DNA of 64,000 nt from Polynucleobacter ibericus (GCF_018687955.1 NZ_CP061309.1:1173564-1237563), one strand, 5' to 3'. Shown: positions 25,923 to 35,574, counted from the first letter of the stretch. Numbers and translations are program-made. The notes: generated by a model from the letters alone, not told the origin.

Positions 25923-27338
25923 CTAAAGAACCTTGGAGTAGGATCCTTTTGCTTGAGATTCTCTAAGATGTCGATCAAAGGTCATCGCCACACGTCTTGC
26001 TAAGAGACGGCCTTTAGTGGGAACCAAAATACTTTCACCTTCCCAATCCATCAGCCCAGCATCCTCAAGATTCTTAAGCTCTTCTATCTCGACTTTAAAG
26101 TAGGTCGGGAAATCAATTTGATGTGATGCTGCGAAAACCTTGGTATCCAAAGAAAACTGGCACATCAACTCACCGATGAGTTCGCGGCGCAGAAGATCAT
26201 CTTTATCAAGCTGCAACCCTCTGAGCACTGGCAGGTGATTGCTATCCAATGCCTCGTAGTACTCGTCTAGAGTACGAACATTTTGTGAGTAACAGTCATC
26301 TACTTTGCCAATCGATGAAATTCCAAACGCTAAAAGATCACATTCTGCCTGTGTGGAGTAGCCCTGAAAGTTGCGATGGAGCTTTCCTTCTTTTTGGGCA
26401 ATCGCCAGCTCATCATCCGGCTTAGAAAAATGATCCATGCCAATAAAGACATAACCAGCGTCAGCTAAACGGGCAATCGTATTCGAGAGAATATCCAGCT
26501 TATCAGCAGCAGCTGGTAAGTCAGCTTCAGCAATGCGGCGTTGTGGCTTAAAAATATGGGGTAGATGTGCATAGTTATAGACCGATAAGCGATCTGGATT
26601 CATAGCCAATACTGCGTCTACAGTTTCTTTAAAAGTTTCTGGCGTTTGCTTTGGTAGACCATAGATCAAATCGACACTTCTCGATTTAAATCCATATTTT
26701 CTAGACCAGTCCATGACTGCTTGAGTTTCCTCAATTGTTTGCACACGGTGTACGGCTTCCTGTACAGCCAAGTTGAAGTCCTGTACACCCAAACTGATGC
26801 GGTTAAAGCCTAAATCCGCTAAGAGCGCAATATCTTGCTCAGTCACACGGCGCGGATCAATCTCGATTGAATATTCACCGCCAGGTAACAACTCAAAATG
26901 CTCTCGGGTGTGATGCATTAACTCAGTCATCTCATCATGCGACAGAAATGTCGGCGTACCACCACCCCAATGCAATTGAGTAACTGGAATCCTTTTCTGA
27001 GCACCCATGGCTTGAGTAACCATTGTCATTTCCTTAGCAAGGTACTTGATGTACTTAGCGCTACGTCCATGATCCTTGGTAATAATCTTGTTACAACCAC
27101 AGTAGTAACAAATATTCGGACAGAATGGCAAATGAAAATATAAGGAGAGAGGCTCGTTTGCTTTAGCAACTCGATTGAGGGCGCCTAAATAGTCAGCCTC
27201 AGAAAAATTACTGTGAAAACGATCTGCGCTGGGATAAGAGGTATAGCGCGGTCCATTGATATCAAACTTTTTCAACAACTCTGGATGAAATAAGACTTCT
27301 TTTTCTTCCGCTGCTAAATGGTTGGTTGCTGAGCTCAT
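25923..27338 (-). CDS. hemN: Oxygen-independent coproporphyrinogen III dehydrogenase HemN
   Basis: Radical SAM enzyme that decarboxylates coproporphyrinogen III without oxygen in haem synthesis. The cluster motif is CPNICYYC with Cys73, Cys77 and Cys80, followed by Cys82. The N-terminal GPRYTSYPSADRF, which marks true HemN rather than HemW, is present, and 471 residues fits. It follows the flavoprotein gene by 17 bp, so it is probably cotranscribed with it. The two FNR boxes lie downstream of it, before ompW, not at its own start. Confidence 0.95.
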   Translation of the reverse strand: MSSATNHLAAEEKEVLFHPELLKKFDINGPRYTSYPSADRFHSNFSEADYLGALNRVAKANEPLSLYFHLPFCPNICYYCGCNKIITKDHGRSAKYIKYLAKEMTMVTQAMGAQKRIPVTQLHWGGGTPTFLSHDEMTELMHHTREHFELLPGGEYSIEIDPRRVTEQDIALLADLGFNRISLGVQDFNLAVQEAVHRVQTIEETQAVMDWSRKYGFKSRSVDLIYGLPKQTPETFKETVDAVLAMNPDRLSVYNYAHLPHIFKPQRRIAEADLPAAADKLDILSNTIARLADAGYVFIGMDHFSKPDDELAIAQKEGKLHRNFQGYSTQAECDLLAFGISSIGKVDDCYSQNVRTLDEYYEALDSNHLPVLRGLQLDKDDLLRRELIGELMCQFSLDTKVFAASHQIDFPTYFKVEIEELKNLEDAGLMDWEGESILVPTKGRLLARRVAMTFDRHLRESQAKGSYSKVL

Positions 27339-27355
27339 GAAGTGCTTGTGTGGGT

Positions 27356-28969
27356 TTACTTTGACAAATAGTCGAGCGCTACTGCTTCAGCCACTTTAAT
27401 CCCATCTACACCTGCAGACAAGATTCCACCAGCATAGCCAGCGCCCTCACCCGCTGGATATAGACCTTTGATATTGAGACTTTGGTAATCATTGCCTCGA
27501 GTAATCCGTAATGGAGAGGATGTGCGTGTCTCTACCCCAGTTAGTACGGCGTCTTTCATTGAGAAGCCTTTAATTTGCTTTTCAAAGGCAGGAATCGCCT
27601 CCCGAATCGCCTCAATGGCATACGCTGGCAAGCTATCTGCCAAGTCGGTTAAATGAACGCCAGGTTTGTAAGAAGGCAAAACGCTACCAAATTCTGTCGA
27701 TGGCTTGCCTTCCAGGAAATCACCGATCAGTTGCCCTGGTGCCTCATACGTTCTGCCGCCTAATTCAAATGCCTTGGATTCTATTGCTCGCTGAAACTCG
27801 ATGCCAGCCAGTGGACCCCCTGGGTAATCCTCTGGAGTAATTCCCACAACAATGCCAGCATTAGCATTACGCTCATTACGAGAGTATTGGCTCATGCCAT
27901 TGGTTACAACACGATTGGGTTCGGAGGTGGCAGCCACGACTGTTCCGCCTGGACACATACAAAAGCTATAGACCGAACGGCCATTTTTAGCATGATGAAC
28001 CAGTTTGTAATCTGCTGCACCAATCAGCTCATTGCCAGCATGGGGGCCAAGGCGTGCTTTATCAATTAATGACTGCGGATGCTCAATCCGAAAGCCTACT
28101 GAAAATGGCTTGGATTCCATAAAGACACCTGCTTGATGTAAGACCTCAAAAGTATCGCGCGCACTATGCCCCAGTGCTAGGATGACATGGCTAGCAGGTA
28201 GGTCAGGTTGCCCCTCTATCTTCACCCCAGTGATGTGCTCGTTCTCGATATCAAAGCCGATGACTTTTTGCGAAAAACGAATCTCACCACCAAGGTCAAT
28301 AATTTCTTGGCGCATCTTCTCGACCACGCCTACCAAGCGGAAGGTTCCGATATGGGGTTTGGCTACATAGGTAATTTCTTCTGGTGCACCTGCTTTCACA
28401 AACTCGTGAATAACTTTGCGTCCATAAAACTTCGGATCTTTAATTTGACTCCAAAGCTTACCGTCAGAAAATGTACCAGCCCCACCCTCACCAAACTGCA
28501 CATTGGATTCTGGATTCAGCACATTTTTACGCCACAAGCCCCAAGTATCTTGTGTACGTTCACGTACTTTTTTGCCACGCTCAAGAACGATGGGTTTAAA
28601 GCCCATTTGCGCTAAAACAAGAGCGGCAAAAATTCCGCAGGGCCCAAATCCTACGATCACTGGGCGAAGTGCCTTTCCGTCAGCAATAGATTCAGGTGCT
28701 TTTGCAACAAAGTGATAGCTCGTATCCGGGGATGGTCTTACATGTATATCGCCAGAAAATTGCTTCAGTAGCGCTTCTTCATTTTTGACTGACAAATCCA
28801 CTGTATAAATAAATGACAGCGCCACATTTTTACGAGCGTCGTAGCTACGCTTAAAAACCTGAAATTGAACTAAATCCTTGGCTGCCAAATGGAGGCGCTT
28901 CAGAATGGCCATCTCCAAAGCTTCAGGAGCATGGTCAATTGGCAGGCGCAGTTCAGTAATACGGATCAT
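27356..28969 (-). CDS. FAD-dependent oxidoreductase, COG2509 type
   Basis: A 537-residue flavoprotein of the conserved but poorly understood COG2509 family. It has an N-terminal domain of about 90 residues (ending HFVAKAP), then the FAD-binding motif VIVGFGPCGIFAALVLAQMG near residues 104-123, and the family stretches VQFGEGGAGTFSDGKLW and SFCMCPGGTVV. The C terminus carries YPAGEGAGYAGGI, the second flavin contact. The reaction is not known. It is first in an operon with hemN. Confidence 0.85.
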   Translation of the reverse strand: MIRITELRLPIDHAPEALEMAILKRLHLAAKDLVQFQVFKRSYDARKNVALSFIYTVDLSVKNEEALLKQFSGDIHVRPSPDTSYHFVAKAPESIADGKALRPVIVGFGPCGIFAALVLAQMGFKPIVLERGKKVRERTQDTWGLWRKNVLNPESNVQFGEGGAGTFSDGKLWSQIKDPKFYGRKVIHEFVKAGAPEEITYVAKPHIGTFRLVGVVEKMRQEIIDLGGEIRFSQKVIGFDIENEHITGVKIEGQPDLPASHVILALGHSARDTFEVLHQAGVFMESKPFSVGFRIEHPQSLIDKARLGPHAGNELIGAADYKLVHHAKNGRSVYSFCMCPGGTVVAATSEPNRVVTNGMSQYSRNERNANAGIVVGITPEDYPGGPLAGIEFQRAIESKAFELGGRTYEAPGQLIGDFLEGKPSTEFGSVLPSYKPGVHLTDLADSLPAYAIEAIREAIPAFEKQIKGFSMKDAVLTGVETRTSSPLRITRGNDYQSLNIKGLYPAGEGAGYAGGILSAGVDGIKVAEAVALDYLSK

Positions 28970-29090
28970 GGGTTCTACGATACACAGTAATTTGAGGCTT
29001 TTTCAGGCTCATCAAGAGCCATAAGGCAAATAATACTGGTTGTGGACCCAGGTGATGCTATATGCCCAGTCATAAAGGCGATAATGCGTC

Positions 29091-29636
29091 ATGGCTCTAC
29101 GCGCAACTATTCACAAAGCCGACCTTCACGTCGCAGATTCTGACCGTCATTACTATGGCAGTCACTCCCTAACCATTGCTAAGCACCCCTCAGAAACTGA
29201 GCAACGCATGATGATTCGGATCATCGCCTTTGCATTGCAAGCCCATGAGGATCTGGTATTTACTAAGGGTTTAAGTGATACCGATGAACCCGATCTTTGG
29301 ATTAAGGATCTCACTGACGCCATCAAACTATGGATTGAGATTGGCCAACCAGATGAGCGCCGCATTCTCAAAGCCTGTGGTCGCGCCGATCAGGTCATCG
29401 TCTATTGTTATGGTGGCCACACCAGTAAGATTTGGTGGGATGGCATCGCCAATAAACTGACGCGTGCACGTAACTTACAAGTAGTTTCGATTCCAGCAGA
29501 GCAGGCAGAAGAACTCAATAAGCTAGTTGAACGCAGCATGGTTCTCCATGTCAATATTCAAGATGGTGAAGCATATGTTTCTTCAGATAAAGGGCAAGTC
29601 ACTATTACCCCTGAGATTTGGCGTAACAATCAATAG
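29091..29636 (+). CDS. yaeQ: YaeQ family protein
   Basis: Conserved cytoplasmic protein with a PD-(D/E)xK nuclease-like fold; function unsettled. Family motifs are visible throughout: MALRATIHKADLHVADSDRH at the start, HPSETEQRMMIRIIAFAL near residues 36-53, and the conserved DLWIKDL and IEIGQPDERRILKACGRA blocks. The 181 residues match the family length. It is followed 9 bp later by a PIN-domain gene, probably one transcript. Confidence 0.93.
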   Translation: MALRATIHKADLHVADSDRHYYGSHSLTIAKHPSETEQRMMIRIIAFALQAHEDLVFTKGLSDTDEPDLWIKDLTDAIKLWIEIGQPDERRILKACGRADQVIVYCYGGHTSKIWWDGIANKLTRARNLQVVSIPAEQAEELNKLVERSMVLHVNIQDGEAYVSSDKGQVTITPEIWRNNQ

Positions 29637-29645
29637 ACTTGGAAT

Positions 29646-30062
29646 ATGAAAGTAGTTATTTTTGATACCAATGTCTTATTGGATCTATTTGTCTTCAATG
29701 ACTTTAGGGCGCTTCATTTAAAGCAAGCACTTATCGCAGGAGAAGTGACGGCTCTAGCCACTCAAAGCACTTTGGAGGAGTTCGCAGATGTGATTGCACG
29801 CCCTTTGTTCTCTCTTGATGAAGCACTACAAGAGCAAATACGTCAGCAGTGGCATGGTCTAGCGCAAATACAGGACGATAAAAACTTAAACAAGGCCCCC
29901 TGGGTATGCCACGATCTTGATGATCAGGTTTTCTTAGATCTCGCCTATACAGCTAAGCCTTGCATCTTGATGAGTAAAGACAATGAAGTCCTCCGATTTG
30001 CTAATCCGGCAGCAAAAGAACAAGTAGTAATCACTGCGGACTACTCAGCGCTAGAGTTATAG
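29646..30062 (+). CDS. PIN-domain ribonuclease-like protein
   Basis: PIN-fold protein of the COG1569 group (putative toxin-like). Its 138 residues begin with the acidic metal site [11 protein letters not shown] (Asp7, Asn9), a central Glu in [10 protein letters not shown], and the C-terminal acidic cluster [15 protein letters not shown]. Enough acidic residues are kept for RNase activity. No antitoxin gene is adjacent: the gene upstream is yaeQ and the one downstream is convergent. It overlaps the 3' end of the convergent flavin-monooxygenase gene by 6 bases. Confidence 0.82.
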   Translation: MKVVIFDTNVLLDLFVFNDFRALHLKQALIAGEVTALATQSTLEEFADVIARPLFSLDEALQEQIRQQWHGLAQIQDDKNLNKAPWVCHDLDDQVFLDLAYTAKPCILMSKDNEVLRFANPAAKEQVVITADYSALEL

Positions 30063-31055
30063 CCCCTGCGCAGCCTGCGCGGCAATCTCAAAAGATTTGA
30101 GGCGCGCCTGATGATCAAAGATTTGACCAGTGAAGATGAGTTCATTCGCACCAGTAAGATCCAACCAACGTCGCATTCCCTTTTGAATAGTTTCTCGTGA
30201 TCCAACAACGGAGACCTGAAGGGTATGATCTGCTGCTGCCTGTTCATGAGGCTCACAAAATTCATTCATGTCAGCGATGGGGGGTGGTAACTGCCCTCTC
30301 GTATTCCTACACATTCTGACGACGTTCTGCTGCAGCGTGGTGAATAGATGTTGAGCCTCTTCATCAGTATCAGCAGCCACGACATTCATTACGAAAGCTG
30401 AATACGGCTTAGCCTGCTGAGCAGACGGCTTAAACAGATCACGATACATTTTCATCGCCTCTAATAATTGCTCTGGCGCAAAGTGGGAAGCAAACGCATA
30501 GGGCAAACCAAAGTGCGCTGCCAGCTGAGCGCCATATAAGCTCGATCCCAAGATCCAGATGGGCACATTGGTATTCAACCCCGGAATCGCCTTCACCGAC
30601 TGCCCTTCTTGCAGGGGGCCAAAGTAATGCTGTAACTCACGGACATCTTGAGAAAAGCGATCATCACTACCCAATAAATCTCGACGCAAAGCCCTGGCAG
30701 TCATTTGATCAGTACCGGGCGCCCTTCCCAATCCAAGTTCAATACGACCAGGATATAAAGACTCTAAGGTGCCAAATTGCTCAGCAATCACCAGGGGAGC
30801 ATGGTTAGGTAACATCACGCCGCCAGAACCCACTCGAATATGATTAGTACCAGCGGCAATGTAGCCGATGAGCACAGCAGTTGCTGAGCTCGCATTACCG
30901 GTCATATTGTGATGCTCTGCCACCCAATAACGGGTATAACCGCATTTTTCAGCATGTCTTGCCACATCCAAAGAGTTCCGCAGCGCATCCGCAGCAGTAA
31001 ATCCTTGTGGGATAGGAGATATATCTAGAATGGAGTATGGGATGGGATTTGCCAT
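30057..31055 (-). CDS. LLM-class flavin-dependent oxidoreductase
   Basis: Luciferase-like monooxygenase (MsnO8 type) that uses reduced flavin; natural substrate unknown. The frame extends to 31154, but the family N terminus is [16 protein letters not shown], so the ATG at 31055 is right; it also avoids overlap with the divergent gene at 31089. The 332 residues include [31 protein letters not shown] and [11 protein letters not shown], typical of the subgroup. Confidence 0.9.
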   Translation of the reverse strand: MANPIPYSILDISPIPQGFTAADALRNSLDVARHAEKCGYTRYWVAEHHNMTGNASSATAVLIGYIAAGTNHIRVGSGGVMLPNHAPLVIAEQFGTLESLYPGRIELGLGRAPGTDQMTARALRRDLLGSDDRFSQDVRELQHYFGPLQEGQSVKAIPGLNTNVPIWILGSSLYGAQLAAHFGLPYAFASHFAPEQLLEAMKMYRDLFKPSAQQAKPYSAFVMNVVAADTDEEAQHLFTTLQQNVVRMCRNTRGQLPPPIADMNEFCEPHEQAAADHTLQVSVVGSRETIQKGMRRWLDLTGANELIFTGQIFDHQARLKSFEIAAQAAQGL

Positions 31056-31088
31056 CGCTAGATCATACCGAGAAAGCACAATGTTGAC

Positions 31089-31310
31089 ATGAGTAAACCC
31101 AAAATGGCCGATCCTGATGATGGCCTCTTTAAACCAGGTAGCAAACTTAAGCACATTAAAACTGGCGGCTTTTATAAAGTCATCTTTTTAGCTAACGTAG
31201 AGGCGACATTGGAGCCAGCATATGTTTATGAGTCCATGCAGTCCCATGATTTTTGGATTCGACCTAAAACGGAAATGGAAGATGGGCGCTTTGAGCTCAT
31301 CTCAGAATAA
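31089..31310 (+). CDS. DUF1653-like small protein
   Basis: A 73-residue protein resembling the DUF1653 fold: a [12 protein letters not shown] strand pair, [10 protein letters not shown] and [16 protein letters not shown] at the end, which follows the family pattern of VY-x-alpha and W-x-RP. Function unknown. It lies 15 bp before slyX, probably in one transcript. Confidence 0.75.
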   Translation: MSKPKMADPDDGLFKPGSKLKHIKTGGFYKVIFLANVEATLEPAYVYESMQSHDFWIRPKTEMEDGRFELISE

Positions 31311-31325
31311 GAAAGACAAGCGTAA

Positions 31326-31526
31326 ATGTCAGAAGAACGAATTACTAATCTCGAGATCAAGTTGAGCTTTACTGAAGACCTCATCGAAAAGCTCAATGAG
31401 ACTGTTTACAAACAGCAGCAGCAAATTGAATTTCTGTATCGTGAACTAAAAGCAATCAAAGAGCAGGCTAGCAGTAGTGGCGGCGGGGGTGGTAATCTCA
31501 AAGATGAAATCCCACCCCACTATTAA
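31326..31526 (+). CDS. slyX: SlyX family protein
   Basis: Short coiled-coil protein of the SlyX family, function unknown. It has the usual heptad start (ERITNLEIKLSFTEDLIEKL), then NETVYKQQQQIEFLYRELKAI, a glycine-rich hinge near residue 54 and the conserved tail ending DEIPPHY. At 66 residues it is of normal length. Confidence 0.9.
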   Translation: MSEERITNLEIKLSFTEDLIEKLNETVYKQQQQIEFLYRELKAIKEQASSSGGGGGNLKDEIPPHY

Positions 31527-31585
31527 TCAACTGCTAATATAGTCACAGTGCAAAGGCCGTAAATAACCTATCTGAGGAATTACTC

Positions 31586-31933
31586 ATGAGTAACTTAACG
31601 CTATTTCTAGTCCAATGGGGCTTAACTTCTTTATCCCTTTGGGTTGCTAGCTATATCTTTAGCGGCTTACGTTTTGCAGATGGCGGCTCACTGTTGATCG
31701 CTGCCCTGCTCTTGGGGTTTGCCAATGCCATCGTTAAGCCATTGCTGGTTCTCTTTACACTGCCACTTACGGTAGTAACAATGGGTCTGTTCTTGCTAGT
31801 AATTAATGCCTTGGTATTGATGCTAGTTTCTGCAGTGGTCAGCGGCTTTACGATCTCTAGCTTCTGGACCGCTTTCTTTGCCAGTATCTTTATTTCTTTA
31901 TTCAGCCTCTTTGTGAGTGGCTTGGTTTTCTAA
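31586..31933 (+). CDS. Phage-holin-family 4-TM membrane protein
   Basis: Small membrane protein (115 residues) with four hydrophobic segments. The conserved ANAIVKPLLVLFTLPLTVVTMGLF region in residues 45-70 is typical of the DUF360/phage_holin_4_2 family, which despite its name is common in bacterial chromosomes. No phage genes lie nearby. Function unknown. Confidence 0.85.
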   Translation: MSNLTLFLVQWGLTSLSLWVASYIFSGLRFADGGSLLIAALLLGFANAIVKPLLVLFTLPLTVVTMGLFLLVINALVLMLVSAVVSGFTISSFWTAFFASIFISLFSLFVSGLVF

Positions 31934-31970
31934 GAAATATTGTCCATGGGATGGCTATTACTAGCCGTCC

Positions 31971-33770
31971 TTAGTTGCCTGTAGGATAAATATCAGACCA
32001 AGAATGCAGCGCTGTTTTACAAGGCTGTACTTTGGTCGCTAGTGATTTAGCATTCTCAGCAGCAATGCTAAGGCCGCCAGTTAAAAAGCCTAATCCAATA
32101 GAGACGGCACTATTAACTACCCCAGTCTTATTCACTCCAACTTGTGGGTTTTGCAGAGTTCCCTCAACTTTTACAAGCCCGCCTAGATCAATTCCTGTTG
32201 TTAGGCCAGATTTTTCTGTTGGGCTGATATTGATATCTAGCGCCTCACTGTTGAGATTAATCGAGCCCGATAGAACGATATTCAAACGATCCGTTACAAA
32301 CCCGACCGAATCCTTGATGTTCACTATGCCATTCTTGATTGGTAAATAGGCAACGGCACACTCCAAAGTAGTCTGGGTAGATTTTTTATATAGCGGATTC
32401 ACTGCATCAAACACTGTAATAACGAAGTCCCCGCCCTTGTTGATAAACTTTGCATCTAATGCGCCCTGGCCTACCGAAACCTGAATCGCTCCAGAGGCTC
32501 GACTTACAAATTGATGGGGGCTTATGCCACTCCCTTTCACATTCCAAGCAACCTGCGTAGCGGCACCAGAAACTCTTGCATGCGAATCTGTAAGCGGAAC
32601 GATTTGCTCTAAGCTAAAGTCCTTGGCCATTCCTCTAAAGGAAATTTTAGGTGATGGGCTGCTAAATTCCGATATTGAAAGTTGCCCCTGAGCTTTGCCT
32701 TTACCCACATTGAAACTCAAATCATTTGCGTCAATTCTGTCGTTCTTAAATTGCAAGGTAGTTTTAAAATTCGTAAATGGCGCTTGATCTGGCACACCAA
32801 GTTCAGCAATATCGATCTTGATAGAGCCGTCAGCTAGCGGCAGCATATCAAAGGGTAAGGCATCGTCGGAGAAAAAATACTTGCCCTGCGCCTGATGTGT
32901 AGTAGTGGGACCGGCTTTTCCGGCAGCGCCAGCAACTACAGCCGATCCCGCTAAAGGAGCTAAATCAAAAGATTTGGAATTTAAATTAATTTTAAATTGC
33001 GCCATTGTTTGAGGCTGCTTGTCTACCTCTCCTGTAATCGCGAGCGACTTTCCATTCAAGGTGAGAATGAGGTCTAAATCCATTTTTACTGGAGCCTGGC
33101 CCCAAGCAAAGTAAGTATTGCGAATAGAACCTGACTTCCCTTTGAGATTAAGGGTGTAGTTAGCATACTGCGCATCGATATTGATCGTAGCCTTTCCATA
33201 ACTATTACCTATAGATGCTTTGGGCAAATTAATTACCTTTACTGCTTGATTAACATCTTGATAGCTTATGCGTGCATCCATAACATCTAAAGTCTTTAAT
33301 GCCACAAAGGTGCTGCCAGTAGAGCTGGAATTACTAGCCTGATTTGGAGGGCTACTCGCTGCCAGTGCCGGGGGAGTCAAATTCCAATTTCCCTCACCTG
33401 CTTTATTGGTTTGTAAATTCATCTCTAGGCCAGATACGCCAATTCTATTGATCTCAACATTACCGCTTAAAAGTGGCCATATGCTGATGTCGAGCTCAAT
33501 CTGCTTGAAAGTAAGGAAATTGGGATTGCTTGCCCATGAAGCATTACCAATAGAAATCTGCTCAGCTTTGACGCTGATGGACGGAAAAAGACTCAGACTT
33601 ACCGGTCCGGTGATTTTCAAATCCCGCCCAGTAGATTCTTTGACCGATGAGCTCAGGAGCTTAGTTAATTGCGCGGGGTTAATAAAAGACGCAGCATACC
33701 AAGCACCTAAGGCTGCAATAGCAAGGCATGCCATCAAGGCAATTAGCGAAATTTTGAGTGTTTTATTCAC
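31971..33770 (-). CDS. AsmA family protein
   Basis: Inner-membrane-anchored periplasmic protein of the AsmA family, related to lipid-transfer bridge proteins that help outer-membrane assembly. The N-terminal helix lies at residues 7-30 (ISLIALMACLAIAALGAWYA), followed by the AsmA N domain (STGRDLKITGPVSLSLFPSI) and the C-terminal domain (FVSRASGAIQVSVGQGALDA near residue 425). At 599 residues it is a mid-size member. It is a single-gene unit. Confidence 0.88.
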   Translation of the reverse strand: MNKTLKISLIALMACLAIAALGAWYAASFINPAQLTKLLSSSVKESTGRDLKITGPVSLSLFPSISVKAEQISIGNASWASNPNFLTFKQIELDISIWPLLSGNVEINRIGVSGLEMNLQTNKAGEGNWNLTPPALAASSPPNQASNSSSTGSTFVALKTLDVMDARISYQDVNQAVKVINLPKASIGNSYGKATINIDAQYANYTLNLKGKSGSIRNTYFAWGQAPVKMDLDLILTLNGKSLAITGEVDKQPQTMAQFKINLNSKSFDLAPLAGSAVVAGAAGKAGPTTTHQAQGKYFFSDDALPFDMLPLADGSIKIDIAELGVPDQAPFTNFKTTLQFKNDRIDANDLSFNVGKGKAQGQLSISEFSSPSPKISFRGMAKDFSLEQIVPLTDSHARVSGAATQVAWNVKGSGISPHQFVSRASGAIQVSVGQGALDAKFINKGGDFVITVFDAVNPLYKKSTQTTLECAVAYLPIKNGIVNIKDSVGFVTDRLNIVLSGSINLNSEALDINISPTEKSGLTTGIDLGGLVKVEGTLQNPQVGVNKTGVVNSAVSIGLGFLTGGLSIAAENAKSLATKVQPCKTALHSWSDIYPTGN

Positions 33771-33836
33771 ATGCCCATTCTAAATCTTATAAAGATGAGT
33801 AGTGGAGTCTGGTGGGCCCTAGACTAAAATACGCCA

Positions 33837-34181
33837 ATGAGTACAGATAACTTGCCGAAGTGCCCTGCTTGCCAGGAAGATATGACCTATCCCGATGGGG
33901 AAAATTACGTTTGCGCCCAGTGTGGCCACGAATGGCTAATAGCAGGTGCTGTTGAAGAGGTAGAGACCGGTTTAATCGTCAAAGATGCCAATGGCAATCT
34001 CTTGGCCGACGGTGACACTGTTACCTTGGTTAAAGATCTCAAGGTGAAAGGTTCATCTACCACCCTTAAAGTTGGTACCAAGATTAAAGGGATTCGTTTG
34101 GTGCCTGGAGATCATGAGGTCGATTGCAAAACAGAAGCAGGCAATATGCTGCTCAAGGCCTGCTTTTTGAAAAAAGCCTAG
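33837..34181 (+). CDS. yjdM: YjdM/PhnA-family zinc-ribbon protein
   Basis: Small cytoplasmic protein once called PhnA. The N-terminal zinc ribbon has CPACQEDMTYPDG followed by CAQCGHEW (cysteines near residues 9, 12, 27 and 30). The C-terminal SH3-like domain starts with VKDANGNLLADGDTVTLVKDLKVKGSS, the family hallmark. Phosphonate hydrolysis has been disputed for this family, so no reaction is assigned. Terminated by a hairpin whose left arm covers the stop codon. Confidence 0.92.
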   Translation: MSTDNLPKCPACQEDMTYPDGENYVCAQCGHEWLIAGAVEEVETGLIVKDANGNLLADGDTVTLVKDLKVKGSSTTLKVGTKIKGIRLVPGDHEVDCKTEAGNMLLKACFLKKA

Positions 34182-34204
34182 TTCTTCACGAATCTAGGCT
34201 TTTC
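34172..34204 (+). terminator. Terminator overlapping the yjdM stop
   Basis: 10-bp stem AAAAGCCTAG / CTAGGCTTTT around a 12-base loop. The left arm contains the last codons and the TAG stop of yjdM. Confidence 0.85.
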
Positions 34205-34232
34205 ATATCCGAATGAATGATCACCCCTTGAT

Positions 34233-34448
34233 TTAAGCGCTCGCCTTTTTTAAGACCGCATAAATCTGATCCTTTAGTAAAAGCTTTTCTTTTTTCAAGG
34301 TCTCAATTTCTTCTGGGGTACTTGGCTCGCTATGCGCCTCCATTCTTTGAATCTTGTGATCTAAATTATTGTGCTTATCAAACAAATGAGAAAAGTGCCG
34401 GTCTGAAGTTTTCAACTTAGTAATGAGTTCACGATATTCTGGAAACAT
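34233..34448 (-). CDS. YdcH/DUF465 family small protein
   Basis: A 71-residue helical protein. The DUF465 pattern is clear: FSHLFDKHNNLDHKIQRMEA, then an EEIETLKKEKLLLKDQIYAVL helix. Function unknown. Oriented against yjdM, separated by the yjdM terminator. Confidence 0.85.
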   Translation of the reverse strand: MFPEYRELITKLKTSDRHFSHLFDKHNNLDHKIQRMEAHSEPSTPEEIETLKKEKLLLKDQIYAVLKKASA

Positions 34449-34664
34449 AGATCCTCTGGATATTTAGGTTGTACAAAACTGCCTGTTTTTAGTGTAGCAA
34501 CTGTGCCATCCAAGAACAATGGCAAAGATCATTTTTTTATTCGCCCCCTACTCTTGTAATCCGCAGGAAAAACCCCATATAGGAAAGGCGAATTCCCTTA
34601 GGAATTTGCAGTAATATCAGCTAGTGCATTAGGCACATAACTACCAAAAGAAGGGTAATAAACC
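34449..34664. other. Intergenic region before the histone-tail fusion gene
   Basis: 216 bases between two divergent genes. I see no reading frame. An AATTCC CTTA GGAATT inverted repeat lies near 34592-34607, and AAGGG near 34650 is the ribosome site of the right-hand gene. No recognisable promoter consensus was found. Confidence 0.5.
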
Positions 34665-35543
34665 ATGGCTACAAAGAAGTCTCCAGCAAAAAAGAAAGTA
34701 GCTACCAAGGTGGTAACAAAAGCCCCTGCAAAGAAAGCTGTTAAAAAAGTTGCCGCTAAAAAAGTTGCAAGCAAAAAGACAGCCCAAAAGGTAGTGAAAA
34801 AACCAGTAGCCAAGAAAGTGGCTACAAAGAAGCCTGCCACTAAAAAAGTAGCGGCTAAGAAAACAACGGCAAAGAAACCTGCAGCTAAAAAGCCAGCAGC
34901 GAAGAAAGTTGCCAAGAAGGCTGTTAAATCAACTTCATCTAAAGCAACAAAGGTAGACCAATACGGTCTAGAACAAGATGATGAGTTTTATGGCCTGTAT
35001 TTTGCAAAGTCCACTAACAAAGGATTGGTTGAAGTAAAGCCGTGCACCTTCTCCTTGATGTATTGGTGGAAAGGTCTACTCGGCTATCCTGACATGATCG
35101 AAATCTCTAAAGGAAGCAATACTGCCATGCTGCAGTTTGAATCTACTTTTGGTGGCGGCGATTCTGGCGAGACTGAGTTAACCGAAAAGGATGTGCTGGA
35201 CATCGATCACATCATTGAAGTGGATGAAGAGGAAATGATGATCTCCCTCTACTCCTATGTTCCTATTCCAGTACCAGAGAAGCTGGTAGGAGCCCTGAGC
35301 CTTGCGGTTCTCAATATCAACCCAGAAACTCGCTATGGCAATCTAGAAATCTGCCCTACCGAGAATGAAGAAGGTGTAACAGAGCATTTCTTGCGCTATC
35401 GTGCAGCAACCTATTTGCGCGGGATCAAGTCTGGCAAAGTAGAAGCGATTGAAAGCATGGTAACCAATGGTTCTGAATTCTTTGGCCTTGCTTTAGATGC
35501 AATGTGTGTCAATAAGTCTATTAAGAAGTGGTTGCTGAGCTAA
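34665..35543 (+). CDS. Histone H1-like tail fused to a YbjN-like domain
   Basis: A 292-residue protein in two parts. Residues 1-93 are nearly all Lys, Ala, Val, Thr and Pro in AKK/PAKK repeats, like betaproteobacterial histone H1 homologues and the C-terminal tail of eukaryotic H1, and should bind DNA or polyphosphate. Residues 100-292 form an acidic globular domain (FYGLYFAKSTNKGLVEVKPC to MCVNKSIKKWLL) that resembles YbjN/T3SS-chaperone-like folds; that likeness is my inference. AAGGG precedes the ATG. Stand-alone H1-like proteins lack such a domain. Confidence 0.75.
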   Translation: MATKKSPAKKKVATKVVTKAPAKKAVKKVAAKKVASKKTAQKVVKKPVAKKVATKKPATKKVAAKKTTAKKPAAKKPAAKKVAKKAVKSTSSKATKVDQYGLEQDDEFYGLYFAKSTNKGLVEVKPCTFSLMYWWKGLLGYPDMIEISKGSNTAMLQFESTFGGGDSGETELTEKDVLDIDHIIEVDEEEMMISLYSYVPIPVPEKLVGALSLAVLNINPETRYGNLEICPTENEEGVTEHFLRYRAATYLRGIKSGKVEAIESMVTNGSEFFGLALDAMCVNKSIKKWLLS

Positions 35544-35574
35544 CAAGTTCAAAACTAGCAATCCACATGAGGGC

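Noticed and set aside
31056-31154. Extended N terminus for the LLM oxidoreductase
   Set aside because: The family begins at the Met at 31055; the extension would overlap the divergent DUF1653-like gene and has no family similarity.
34598-34915. Long Phe/Ala-rich frame opposite the H1-like tail
   Set aside because: It is the complement of the AAG/GCT-rich repeat; such antisense frames arise from the repeat itself and have no ribosome site.
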